Shown piece after piece: positions 1 through 12,756 of a stretch of DNA of 64,000 nucleotides. The DNA comes from Ailanthus altissimus (lineage: Eukaryota; Streptophyta; Magnoliopsida; Sapindales; Simaroubaceae). The position numbers were made by a program, and so were the translations under genes. How positions within the stretch are numbered: the stretch's first letter is position 1; every line of letters starts with the position of its first letter. The stretch is from contig OX327697.1 of assembly GCA_946807835.1 (NCBI GenBank), positions 22,020,001 through 22,084,000 of the forward strand, given 5' to 3'. The notes below the pieces were generated by a model. That model ran no database searches, had not been told where the DNA came from, and saw only the letters and a program-made list of their open reading frames with translations.

Positions 1-2
1 TA

Positions 3-179
3 TCAATTCACCCCATCCTTGAATATTTATCATTATTGTTGTTTACTTGCTCCATGATATTTTATCCTGGACTTGGAGTTGCTTACAAATACAGACGAAA
101 TGGCAAACTCTTTTTCGGATATGGGTTGAATTATGAGGCATACTTCCTTCAAATAAATAAATATACTCAAAGTTATTGA
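3..179 (+). CDS. Possible 3'-terminal exon of an unrecognised gene (open at the window edge)
   Basis: An open frame of 58 codons runs in from the left edge and ends at TGA (177-179). The translation is hydrophobic at first (LLLFTCSMIFYPGLG) and then rich in Tyr, Gly and basic residues (VAYKYRRNGKLFFGYGLNYE). Its composition looks more protein-like than the surrounding AT-rich DNA. No start codon is needed if it continues upstream. I do not recognise the family. It could be a chance frame or a retrotransposon remnant. Confidence 0.25.
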   Translation, partial: SIHPILEYLSLLLFTCSMIFYPGLGVAYKYRRNGKLFFGYGLNYEAYFLQINKYTQSY

Positions 180-1447
180 CATTTCATTGCTTAATCAAGC
201 TAAGGGTGGAAATTTTTTTTTTGAAAAAATGGGTCTGAACCGATTTAATTTAATTTTTCTAAATAAAAAAAATTGATAGATCATATAAAATTAAAAAAAA
301 TAATAGCCGATTAATTTCAGTTAGTTTTATTAAAAACCAAAATCAAATTAGAAAATTAATTAAAGTGTAAAATTGTAATTTTTTAAGAATTTTTTTGCAT
401 ATGATCAGTGATCATAAATTGAACGGTGATAGTTGGACCTAAGAGAGTAGTAATCGGTGAGTAATACAATATTGTTGATAATTGATGGTTAGATAAAAAA
501 AATTAAAACAAGGGGTGGTTAAAAGGAGTTGTTTGATTTCGTGACTAATGACAAGTGTGGTTGGATTTTGATGGGTGGTGTATGAAGAGTATTTTGATAT
601 ATTTATTGATTAGTGGTAAAGGCTAAAACGACAAGATTGGCGCTGTGGAGTTCCCAACGGCGCTAAGTCATTTGACAATAATTTTGAATGGTTTTCGATA
701 ATCATTTAAGGCAGTGACAACAAAATTTGAATAACCGATCTTCTCTAACTTAAATGGTAGGTTGATCGGCGAAAATCACTTTTCTAATGTGGTAGTAAGC
801 GGTGATGATCGTGGTGTTGATTTAGTTAGCCCAATACTAAAAAAATAGAATAAAAAATAATTGATTCGATTTCACCTATAAAATCGGTTCATTTAGTTTT
901 TTATTATAAGAAAATCGAATAACCATAGTTTGATTTGGTTATGGTTGAAATTAGGCCAAACTGAATTGTGCACATACTTAAATCAAGTTATCTGATAAAA
1001 TTTATTTTGTTTTATTTGGTGGCGTATATTTTGTTTCCTTAATTTCTTCCGAATTAAATAAGGGTCTTTATTATTTATGACTACTTCTTAGATCGTTATT
1101 TTTTCCCTTGCTTTTAAGTTACAGTAGGATATCAATTACTCCCTAAATTAGATTTCTCATTCTTATAATTGTAAAGAATTTTCTTCTGCTCACCAAATGA
1201 AAGTAAGTTTTTAAAAATTAGATTTTCATTTTTTTTTTAAATTTAACATACTCCTGGTGAGTGTTACTAGCGAGCTATATTAATAGAGACAAAGAAATGA
1301 TTAAACTTTGATCATGTATGAGTACAGTCATACCATACAATACAATGAATAAATCGTTACATCATATAACACAATAATATGGGTTTCAAGACTGCTCATC
1401 CAAATCTCATTCATTCATTAATACGAAAAACAAAATTAAGAAAGAGA
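180..1447. other. AT-rich intergenic stretch, no gene seen
   Basis: No convincing coding frame, RNA gene or terminal-repeat structure is visible. The stretch is simple AT-rich DNA with some imperfect runs of A and T. Confidence 0.5.
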
Positions 1448-1452
1448 AATAC

Positions 1453-4266
1453 TGTAGTAACCAGTATCTATAACTGATAAGAATATATATTTATATACAT
1501 ATAAATATGCATATTTTATTTATATGTAGATGATACTTGATTTATATATTGTTATTAATAGTGTTTGTATAGCTTAAGGACATAATATTAGTATTGGGTT
1601 TATTTGTAAGACTTTAGATTTATTTTAGGGACCAAATTGTAATACTTTGAAAGTTTTGGGGGCAAATTCGTAAATATTAAAAATTAGCCTCTTAGTATAA
1701 AAATACACTTTTGAAACCCTAATTTACTCATTTTTTGGTTGAGCTATCCCTTTAGAGAGAGAGAAGAGAGAAACAGAGGGGAGAGAAAGAGAAGAAGAAG
1801 AAGAAGAAAAAGAAGAAGAAATTAGAATTTTGGATTTTAAGAGGTATATCACAATTATTTCTCAATTTATTGGTGTTAATTAAGTTAATTCCTTTAAGTT
1901 TTGATTGTCTGAAAATATGTATAATTGAGGATTTGATGTGTATTTCGTAAGATATTATAAGAATTGATGATGATCTATGTAGATAGTTTGATAAATCATG
2001 ATGAATTGTAGAATTTTTGCTTGATAGTCTATTGATCCAGGAATTTTATAAATTTTTGTGATTTGATTCTGGTTTTTAATTTTTAGTATATGAAATTAGA
2101 TATGTTGAGGATCATCTGAGACTTTGAATTGATTAAAAATTCCAGAAATTGAATTTGTAATGAATTTACCAAAATGACCCTAAAATTCTAAAAATTTCCT
2201 GTGTAAATAGTATGATATAGTGGTAAACAATTTTTCATCTGCTTAATGATCTTTAAAAATTAATAATTTATGGAATATGATAATTTTATATGTCTAATAT
2301 GATATACTTAGAATTGAGAATTTAGATCAATGTGGTTAAATTGTTATGATTTTCTAAAGAGTGTCAGCTCATTACAGTATTTGATTAACATATTTTTAAA
2401 GCTATAAGAATAAAATAGTTTTAAAATATTTTTGGTAGGGATTTTGAAGTGAAATATTTATCATGGATTGAAATATGTGTCAATAGTAATTCTGTGGTAG
2501 TTTTGTAATTTTTGAATTAGTATCTGATTTTATAAAATTATGAGACTGAATACTGTTCAGTAAATATTTTGATCCGTTGGATTTGATGGTGTTTATGAAA
2601 TGAAATGTGTAAGAATTATGATATAATATTCATATATAAGAAGGATATATGAGTTAAGAATGATATATTTTGATTTTGGAGTAGTTGGACATCATTTGAT
2701 ATATAAGAAAATTTTGTTAAGTGTAAGTGGTCAGAATGACAGGTTTTGAGAAGCCAAGTAATTAGACTAATTCAATGTGATAGGTGCAATATGTGTATTT
2801 TTGTAAGCTATTTAAAGTGTTTTATATGAATGTTGAGGCTTATAAAAGGATTAATCTCCATTGATAGGTTAAGGAGATTTAAGCCTTATAGTTGAAAGTG
2901 TTAAGAGGTAAATATACTAGACTTTTTACTGAAATCACAATAAACATAGTAATTGTTATGTATGATTTTGTAAATATAGTTAGGAATATGTTTATGTTAT
3001 GTCAAAGTATATTTTGATATGAAATGTGAAGACATGTGTTTATGAATGTGAGCATGGACATACATGACATATATGTATTTTTGAAAGTGAGTTTTCAAAG
3101 TGAAATGTGTTTAACAAAGAGAACTTTTGAAGTGTAATATGTTCATGAGAAATATTTTGTGTTTTGAGGATGCTTGAACTCACTGTTAACTTAGTAGGCA
3201 TTTTATGTGATTTGTGGCCTTTCCTTCGGGATTGGTATATATTATGTGTTCCGTATGTAGGAAGAATCCTATTGGTACCTAAAGGAAGAGTGAGTCATCA
3301 CATTCGTGTGGTGGCATATTGGTGCATGTGAGAGGACTCACCGATGATCAGGGTGAGGGTTTGGCTTTTACCTTCGGGCATGAGCATTATATATGTGTAA
3401 TTTAAAAACCTCACTTGTACTATTTCTCTCATACGGTATGTCACATACGAGTGACATTTGGCTTATTATGTGATATGTAAGTCCTAGTAAGTAGTAGTTG
3501 AGTGATGGTATTCCTATTATATGTTTTAAAAAAATGTGTAAGCGCTTACATGACATGTGATTTGATAAGATTATGATTTTAATTTATCACAACATATCAT
3601 ATGTATGCATTGCGTACATATATGTATTTGTATTTGATATATGAAAAACTAGTATGTTTATTGAGTTTTATATTCATTATAGTTTATGGTGATTTCAGGT
3701 AAATAAAGTACATGTGTGCTTAGCAGATTTGACAAGGCTTCTGCTGTTCCTTAGGTTCCCTAAGTTGTTAGGTTGTTGAGTGTTTCATTTGGGGACACGT
3801 AGGATAAGATATTTGATTTATCCATATTGAATTAATACTTATGTATTATTTTATTGTGTGTGATTAGATTTGGGCTAAGTTCCACCAAGTATGGTTATTG
3901 ATTGATTTTAAGTAAGAATTTGCAATGAATATATTCTGAGCTTCTGGTAACAAAGTTGTTACTAGTGACATAGTAGAGTGTTAATCTCTTAGAAAACTCT
4001 GCGTATCTCCGGTTTAGTAATTGTCCCAGTTATAATTCAATTGTTATAATTCTGAAAGAAATTGAAATAAATGTTTACATATTATCAATAGAAATTTATA
4101 TTTATATGTTATGGGTTAATTCTAGTGTTGAACTTACTACCAATTTTCTAAGGTTTCTATGTTGAATTAAAGTTTAAAATTTTATAAAAATTATTTATAA
4201 GTGCACATACATTGAATGAATGTAAGTGATGTCATGTGTTAGATCTTTTGGGTTTAGGGTGTGACA
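1453..4266 (+). mobile_element. Solo LTR, copy A (2,814 bp, TSD AATAC)
   Basis: The unit begins TGTAGTAACC and ends GGGTGTGACA, and is flanked by the 5-bp duplication AATAC (1448-1452 and 4267-4271). About nine in ten bases match a second copy at 5685-8498. A TATA-like TATAAAAAT at 1696, followed by a GA-rich leader (AAGAAGAAG runs near 1790-1820), gives the plus orientation. No primer-binding site follows the 3' end and no internal coding region is present, so it is a solo LTR left by LTR-LTR recombination. The length and the GTGTGACA end fit Ty3/gypsy chromoviruses of the Del/Tekay type (family knowledge, not proven). The short open frames inside it are not genes. Confidence 0.88.
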
Positions 4267-4271
4267 AATAC

Positions 4272-5679
4272 AATTGTAATGTGATTATCTGGCACCACTA
4301 CAAATTAAAGATTCTTAGAAAACCCTCATTAAACAAGTTTCTTGGTTCAAATATTTGATAAGGTTTATTAAATAGAGAAATATACACGAGTAACTCATTT
4401 AAAGAAGTCATAATCTTTTATAATAAAAAATTATTTGGCTAATCTTATTAGTCAATAAAATAATAAATAGACAATTATTATTGTTAATAATGTAACTAAA
4501 AAAATTTGTTGTTTGAATCACAAAAAAAAAAAGGTCTTATTCAAATACTAAAAGTAAACAATATAGTAGTAGTATATTGTGATAAAATAGAGAAAAAATA
4601 AAGTGTCAACAAAAAATATGATGAATTAAAGAAAAAAATAAAATAAAGGACAAAAAAGAAGACAAAGCCCAGAAGGGTCGCGCTCCATAACTTACGCAAG
4701 CAGTCGGGCACAGGACCTAGTTGTGCTCCATTCCTCACACTGCACGACCCAATCACAGGCAAAGTGCGGGCAAATTTTGGGTTTTGTCTTCTTTTTCATC
4801 TTCAATTTCATTCTTTTCACCAATTTTTTGAATTTTTTATTTCTCAAATGGTCTTCTTAATTTACAAATTTTAAAATGTCAATGTCCAAACACTCGTTTT
4901 ACTTGTTCTTAAATTTAAAATTTAAAATATATTATTTGAGTGAGTTTTAAAACAATATAATTGGAGAGAGGCGAAACATACTTTAAGAGTAAAATAATTT
5001 AAATTTAAACTTTATAATTATTAAAAATAATAATTACAAAAAATATAAATTTAAAATAAGGACTATTTGTATACATTTCTCTTTTAAATAAATATTACTG
5101 AATCACACATTTTTTTTAAAAGGACTTAAATAATAGTGGTTGGATGTAAGCCTTCATTGCTTTGTTGGTTCAATATGTTTTATGATGGTTTAGTTGAACC
5201 ATTATAGATATAATTTCTGTTTTAATTGTTTTATGCACCAAGTGAACCATCATGGTTCCAACCATTAAACCATAATGGTTTTACAGAACCGTTGTGGATC
5301 TTTTAATTAATTTTTTTTTCTTTTGTTTTCTAATACCTAAACTGTTGTGAATTGTCCTGGTTCAAGTGTAAACAATGGCGATTCAATTGAACTGTCATGG
5401 TTCAGGGTTTATCAATAATGGTTCATAGTAATAATGCTACATGTATAAATTAATCATATAAATTTATTTATACTACATGATGTGGCATATTATAATTAGA
5501 GAGATATATATAACAAAAAGAATAAATAATTAATGTGATAATAATTTAAACAATTTTATCATATTATGTCAAGTAGTATAAAAGAGTTTGTATAATTTAA
5601 TTTGTAAATGAAGTATTATTCGTATACAAGAGTACCTAAGTTACAGGTTTGAACTACTAATAGTATATTGATTCAAATT
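4272..5679. other. Spacer between the two solo LTRs, with dispersed short palindromes
   Basis: AT-rich and without a gene. From about 5190 to 5430 the motif GAACCAT/ATGGTTC recurs in both orientations, including the near-perfect palindrome GAACCATCATGGTTC. This looks like local repeat decay or a small foldback element without clear ends. A less AT-rich patch near 4680-4770 has no recognisable product. Confidence 0.45.
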
Positions 5680-5684
5680 AATAA

Positions 5685-8498
5685 TGTAGTAATCATTTAT
5701 TTAATATCGAAAAGAATAAATATTTATATATATATGTATAATATTTATATTTTATTTGTATGTAAATGATACTTAATTTATGTATTATTATTAGTATTGT
5801 TTGTATAGACTAAGGACATACTATTAATACTGGGTTTATTTGCAAGACTTTAGATTTATTTTAGGGACTAAATTATAATACTTTAAAAGTTTTGGAGGTT
5901 AATTCGTAAATACTAAAAATTAGCCTCTTAGTATAAAAATATACATTTGAAACCATAATTCACTCATTTTGGTCGAGCCACCTCTTTTAGAGTGAGAAAA
6001 GAGAGAAAGAAATGGGAGAGAAAGAGAAGAAGAAGAAGAAGAAAAAGAAGAAGAAAGTTGGAATTTAAGCTTTAAGAGGTATATTATAACCCTTTCTTAG
6101 TTTCTTGGTGTTAATTTAGTTAATTTCTTTAAGTTTTGATTTCTGAAATATGTGCAATTGAGGATTTGATGTGGATTTCGTAAAATATTGTGAGAATTGA
6201 TGATGATTATGTAGATAACTTGATAAATCATGATGAATTGTAAAATTTCTACTTGATAGTATCTTGATTCGAAAATTTTATAAATTGTTGCGCTTCGATT
6301 CTAGTTTTGTATTTTGATACTATGAAACTAGACATGTATAGAATCATATGAGACTTTGAATCGATTGAAAATTTCAGAAATTGAATTTTTAGTGACTTTT
6401 TTAAAATGACCTTGAAAATTTAAAAATTTCTTGTGTTAACAGTATGATATAGTGACAAATAATTTTTGATCTGCTGAATGATCTTAAGAAATTACTAATT
6501 TCTGAAAGATGATAAATTTATATGTCTAATATGATATATTCAAAATTGAGAATTTATATCAATGTGGTTAAATTGTTATGATTTTCTAAATCGTATTAGC
6601 TCATTGCAGTATTTAATTAACAGATTTTTAAAGTTATAGAATAAAATAGTTTTAAAATACTTTTGATAGGAATTTTGAAGTGAAATATTTATCATAAATT
6701 GAAATATGTGTCAAGAGTAATTCTGTGGTATTTTATAATTTTTGAGTTAATGTATGATTTTATAAAATTGGGAGATTGAATACTGTTCAGTAAATATATT
6801 GATCTCGCTAGAATAATAGTTTGAATTTGATGGTGTTTATGAAATGGATTATGTAAGAATTATGATATATTCTTCATACATAAGGAGTATATATGAGTTA
6901 AGAAAGATATATTCTGATTTTAGAGCAATTGGACATCATTTGATGTATAAGAAAATTTTGTTAAGTGTAAGTGGTCAAAATGACAAGTTTTGAGAAACCA
7001 AATAATTAGACCAATTTGATGTGATAAATGCAATATGTGTAATTTTGTAAGCTATTTAAAGTGTTTTGTGTGAATGTTGAGGCTTATGAAAGGATTAATC
7101 TCTATTGATAAGTTAAGAAAAATTAAGTCTTATAGCCGAAAGTGCTAAGAGGTAAATATACTAGACTTTTACTGAAATCACAATAAGCATAATAATTGTC
7201 TATGTAGGATTTTGTAAATGTGTTTAGAAATATGTTTATGTTATGCCAAAGTATATTTGATATGAAATGTGAAAGACATATGTTTATGAATGTGAGCATT
7301 GACATTGAGCATGGACATACATGTGTTTATGAAAGTGAGCTTTCAAAATGAAATGTATTTAATAAAAAAAGCTTTTGAAGTAAAAATGTCCATGAGATAC
7401 GTTTTGTGTTTTGAGGATACTTGAACTCACTATTTATTTAGTAGGCCCCTTATGTGATTTGTGGAGCCTTTATGTATGGCATATCCTTCGGGATTGGTAT
7501 ATGTTATGTGTTCCGTATGTAGGGAGGATCCTATTGGTACCTAAAGGAAGAGTGAATCATCACATTCGTGTGGTGACGTATTGATGCATGTGAGAGGACT
7601 CATCGATGATCAAGGTGAGGGTTTGGCTTTTACCTTCGGGTATGAGCATTATATATGTGTAATTTAAAACCTCACTTGTATTATTTCTCTTACACGGTAT
7701 GTCACCTACGAGTGACATTTGGCTCATTATGTGATATGTGATATGAAAGTCCTACTAAGTAGTAGTTGGTTGATGGTATTTCTATTATATATTTTGAAAG
7801 AATGTGTAAGCGCTTACCTGACATGTGATTTGATAAGATTATAATTTTGATTTATCACAGCATATCATACACATGCATTGTATACATATATGTATTTGTA
7901 TTTTGATATATGAAAAACTAGTATGCTTACTGAGTTTCGTACTTATTATAATTTATGGTGATTTTAGGTAAATAAAGCACATATGTGCTTAATTGATTTG
8001 GCAAGGCTTTTGCTGTCCCTTGAGTTCCCTAAGTTGCTAAGTGTTTCAATTGTGGACACATAGTTTAAGATATTTAATTTGTCCCTATTGAATAAATACT
8101 TATGTGTTATTTTATTAGGTATGGTTATATTTTGTTTATGTTTTGTCAAGTGTAATTATGGGTTGATTTTAAGTAAGAATTTGTAATGAATATATTTTGA
8201 GCTTTTGGTAATAAAGTTGCTATTGGTGACGTAGTAGAGTGTTAATCTCTGAGAAAACTCTGTGTATTTTCGATTTACTAATTGCCCTAGTCATAATTCA
8301 ATTGTTATAATTTTGAAAAAAATTAAAATAAATATTTAAATATTATCAATAAATGTTTATATTTATATTTTAAACATGAGACCAACCCGTAAATAAGAAT
8401 TTAAAAATATACTAGAAACATTAAGATTGTATATGTGCTCATTATTAAATGTATGTAAGTTATGTTGTGTGTCAGATTTTTAGGTCTGGAGTGTGATA
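5685..8498 (+). mobile_element. Solo LTR, copy B (2,814 bp, TSD AATAA)
   Basis: Same family as the copy at 1453-4266. It begins TGTAGTAATC and ends GGAGTGTGATA, a decayed CA terminus, and has the perfect 5-bp duplication AATAA (5680-5684 and 8499-8503). The TATA-like box lies at 5932 and the GA-rich leader at about 6000-6055, as in copy A. No internal region follows. The different target duplications show that this is an independent insertion and not a segmental duplication of copy A. Both copies being exactly 2,814 bp is probably coincidence, since they differ by several compensating indels. Confidence 0.88.
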
Positions 8499-8710
8499 AA
8501 TAATCACACGCACATACAAGTTCATTATCCACACAAATGCACACACACATATTCAAAGTTGATTTTACTAGTATACAATAATACCTACATAGAAGTTTAA
8601 AACTATTAATATTATGCTAATTTAGACCAACATGCACACACACACATACTCAAGTTCATTATCCATCCAATTAGTATAATGAAGATGCATACATACACTC
8701 GAATTTATTA

Positions 8711-9955
8711 GAAAAAATGTCATTTTCGTATATGGATTTATTGATATTACTAATATAGTCCTCCATGTTTTAATATATATTACATTAGTCTTTGCCGTTA
8801 TAAAATTATGTTAAAAAGTTGCTATACAAAGGTAAAATAATACTTTTAATCTTTTTCATTAAAACTACTAAAATGTTAATTTAAAAAGTAAAAAAAAAAA
8901 ACAGATTCATTAATTACATAATGACTAAAATAAAGTAAAATAAAAACAAAATAAAATTTTGAAAAATATAATAAAATGACACGTATTATAATATAATAAA
9001 TTAATGATGACACATATTATCATATAATTAGTTTATATTTTTAATAAATATATTTTTTAAGGAATACATATTTTTAAAAGTAAATTAATAATTATATATT
9101 TTTAATAATTATTTTTAATAAAAATACAAGTGTCATAATATGATTAGTTATAAATGACACATATTATTATGTAATAAATTTATATTTTTAATAAATATTT
9201 TAAAAATAAAATAAACAATAAATAATTAAAACATTTATTACTTACCGTCCCCAGAAAACGATGATTAGTCGACCACCGATCACAGTTTTCTAGCAACAAC
9301 AGGCACTAATAAAGGCCAAATTTTATATTATTAGATTTATTTTTTTTAATCTACACAATGATGGAGTCTTTTTTTACGAAAAAAAGCAAAAAATGGCCAA
9401 AAATAGTTGGAATTGGCGGTAGCCACCGCTGCCTGTCATCAAACAAAGGGGAAATGACTTGCACCGCACCCACTTATGGACAGGTCAGCTGCCAATCTAT
9501 CTATAGGTGGCCCCTCAGTTTGACGGCGAGTGGTGGTGGCCACCACCCCTCCATATCATTTTTTTTTTCTATGTTTTGGTCTTTTTTTGGGCTAAAAATG
9601 ACCTTACCATTGTGTATATCAAGAAAAATATAGTTTAATGATATAAAATTTAGCCTTTATTAGTGCCCCACCATCACCGAAACATGACAGGTCAATAGCT
9701 ATTTCTGGCTATAGTATCAATTTTGTTTTTAATTTATTTTTAAAAATAAATAGTAAAAATATAAACTAATTACATAATGGCACTTGTCATGATGATTGAT
9801 GGATATTTGACTAAAAAGTACTACGGTAAAAGTAGCAAAAAAATAACTATTTAATATAATTTTCTAACGACAGGGACTAATGTGGTACATATTAAAAAAA
9901 GAAAAACTTAATTAGTATATATAAATAAAATCAAGGACTAAAATGATATTTTCTC
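8711..9955. mobile_element. Foldback / long-TIR DNA element, about 1.25 kb
   Basis: The two ends are long imperfect inverted repeats. About 8711-8860 (from GAAAAAATGTCATTTT) pairs with about 9810-9955 (to AAAATGATATTTTCTC). Inner arms pair again: 9302-9360 (GGCACTAATAAAGG...CACAATG) with 9608-9667 (CATTGTG...CCTTTATTAGTGCC). The left arm contains extra copies of a TGACACATATTAT / TATATTTTTAATAAATAT segment (about 8977, 9010, 9150), so it is longer than the right. The core (9400-9550) is unusually GC-rich. No transposase and no clear target duplication is visible. A Mutator-like or other foldback MITE is likely. The 91-codon frame in the core is not supported as a gene. Confidence 0.6.
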
Positions 9956-10431
9956 TTTTTGTTTTTAATAATAAATGTAATTATCGATAAATTGAGGCTA
10001 AATCCAAAATAATTACAATTCTAAAAGAGAAAAAAGAAACAAAAGAAGATGTGATTACCCGTTTTAGATTAATAATATACTCGTGAGGTGGTATTATTAT
10101 AAATCACATAAACCAATAATTAATTATTGAGAAAATTAAATTTTTTTTAGACTAGATTTGGTAAGCCCACATGCTCAGAGGCTCAGAGGGCTCAAGAGCC
10201 CAAACTAATAAGGATTTGTTTACTAAGTGAGAGCAACAGCTTAGAAGAGGTCACTAGAGCTTAGGGGCAGTGAGTGGAGAACTACTTAAAGGAGATAGTT
10301 TAAGACTATTGAGGTCGAAGCTAGATTAGAGAGAGTTACTTAGGTCATGTCTAGGGCTATTGAGGTCAAAGCTAGGTTAGAGAGAGCTACCGAGGTCATG
10401 TTTAGGTTGGAGAGAGCTATTGAGTTGAAAA
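9956..10431. other. AT-rich spacer ending in degenerate tandem repeats
   Basis: No gene. From about 10290 to 10425 there are three imperfect copies of a 50-60-bp unit containing GCTATTGAGGTC, AAGCTAG and TTAGAGAGAGCTA. The unit runs up to the GAAAA target site of the neighbouring solo LTR, so the same repeat-bearing sequence may once have continued into the DNA now at 12757 and beyond. Confidence 0.4.
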
Positions 10432-12756
10432 TGTGAGTGATTTTAAACTTAGGGTGCATGCATGTGAGTTTGTGTCTATCATTCAAATATAATATACATA
10501 TCACATACATACATGCGCAACGGATGAACGGAATACAAATTACTGAATGATAAACATAAGTAAACATTACATATTATCTTATAAATGTAAAGTACATCAA
10601 GATTGAGTTATATTACCTTATCAAGTATTTGGTATTTGGTTGAACTAGAGTATTCGCCTTTGAAACAACCCATTCATAATTCTAGTTTCTCAACACAATG
10701 GGCTTGAGGAGAGCTTGAGAAAGCTAGAATAGCAGCTTTTCCAGCAAAGGATTCAACTCTTGAATCATTGTTTCTACCTTGTTATATAGGTGACCAAAAT
10801 AGAAGAAAAAATGGAAGAAAAAATAAAATAGTTGAGTTTTTGTTCTCTTAACACTTGAGAGAATTTTTCAACACTTAGCAAAATTCACTTCTCAATTTTT
10901 CATACCATACAACTCCTTGCACGAAATTATTATCATTAATTGAGCAACTAATTGCTCTTTTATTTATTTATTATTATCTTTCATTTTCTCACCTAATGGC
11001 AACCATTATGTTTGCCATTAATGTTTTGTTTATTACTATCTTTCATTTTCTCACCTAATGGCATTAATTATGTTTGCCATTAGTTTTTGTTTATTATTAT
11101 TAACAAAAAAAACTAAATAAAAAAAAAATAAAATGGAATATCATTTAAATGAACTTAGTCTTAATCTAGGCCAAATGAGAAAATACTTTCTCATCATTAA
11201 GAAACATCTTAAGGCATACCATTAACAAATGCCACCCATTACACTTATCTTATTATTTAATTAATATTAAAGAAATAATTTACTCATATTAAATCATGGT
11301 AGAAACACATGCCAATTTAAATAAAAAATTAATTTTTGATTTCAATTTAAATAATTATATTATTATTCAATAAATATTTTAATGAATAAAAATAATGATA
11401 TTATTTGTCCAACAAGTAAGGTCATTTTGGTAATTTCTAAATCAAACAATAATTGGCTCACATGCGCCATGTGTCAACATCTCATTGGTCAACAACTAAT
11501 TGTTAACTAATTGATGTACTTAACTCTTAAGTCTTGACACGTGTATAATCGGAGAGAAACCGAAGTAAATGTCCAGTCTGCTGAAATTTTTTGGATCGAA
11601 CTATTCAATCCATTACCCTGTCTTAGTGCACAACGAGTACACTTCGTATTGGGGGACTTTCTAGGTCCACTTCTTGTTTGTCAAACAGAACTATTCTGTG
11701 ATTCCGAGATCGATGCCCCATGCACATGTCACGAATATTACAAATCAGTGCAGTAGGCATACAAGTTGAGGTCACAGCGCATACGTATAATCCTTCCGCC
11801 AATCATATCCTGGAAGAGCAGAAATATAGATCACTACCGTCAAATCCTTATGTGCTCATCTGTAAACTTATCTCCATATAAGTATCTTAATAAATAATAT
11901 ATGCAAACACTTTTACAATATTGTTTAACACTATAGGAAACTTTTTTCTTGGGTTCATTGCTTATGGTCATAAGACTTTTTAAGATACAGTCTTTGAGGA
12001 TTTGGATATATATAACTTATCCATGTGAGCTGACGGATTTCATATCTGTATATATCGAACTCCATAAGCATCGGACCATACCCAGCGACACCCAACGGTC
12101 ACACTATAAAAAGTCTGTGACATGTGTGGAACTAAAGTATGATGGATCATTTACAAGTCCATCGTGGTACTCAGGTCAAAGGACCATGTATACTACTTAA
12201 CTTGAGAGGACCTTTCATTGACGGCTTAATGGGATGTCTATTGGGGTCCTAATTGAGCCTGTTTAGTATTCAGTCCTTACTGAACACCTGTATGCTATAC
12301 GAACTTCCAGTAAGCCCATGGTTAACTAAGAGCAACTATATAAACCATCTAGGTATAGTATACACTGGTCTATGTAAAAGGATTTCACCGATAGACCTGC
12401 ATCGGTGAATTAAAACCATGAGCATATAATTTAAGAATAGATTTATATAATAACATTTCTTAACACTTATTGCAACTATGTTATTACTAATGTATTCTCA
12501 GGTCTTTGTACCATTACAGACAAGATTCTAACTTTTAGACTTCATTGATTAATATAACATGATAACTCTTAGCATTGATCTAAACTTCTTTAGACTAAGT
12601 CTGCACCCTTTCAGATCACATAATGTCTGTAGTGTAATAAGCATTAAACAATTTTATAATAGTAATTAGTGATTTAATAAATAATAAACTGGATAAATAT
12701 TACAAAATAAAATATTCATACAACAATGGGATGGCATATGAGCACAAATCCTAACA
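10432..12756 (-). mobile_element. Solo LTR, minus strand (2,325 bp, TSD GAAAA)
   Basis: On the minus strand it begins TGTTAGGATTTGTGCTCAT (12756 downward) and ends ATCACTCACA at 10432. It is flanked by GAAAA on both sides (10427-10431 and 12757-12761). A minus-strand TATA-like TATATAAC lies near 10780, followed by a leader. CCGTTGCGCATG near the 3' end is typical of long plant copia LTRs. Two imperfect direct repeats of about 65 bp (10968-11030 and 11031-11097, each with TCTCACCTAATGGC) lie inside. No primer-binding site or internal region is present. The family is tentatively copia. The open frames at 11541-11756 and 11949-12200 are not genes. Confidence 0.72.

Noticed and set aside
9358..9633. 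91-codon frame in the foldback core
   Set aside because: It starts within an inverted-repeat arm and has no family resemblance; it is open because of the GC-rich core.
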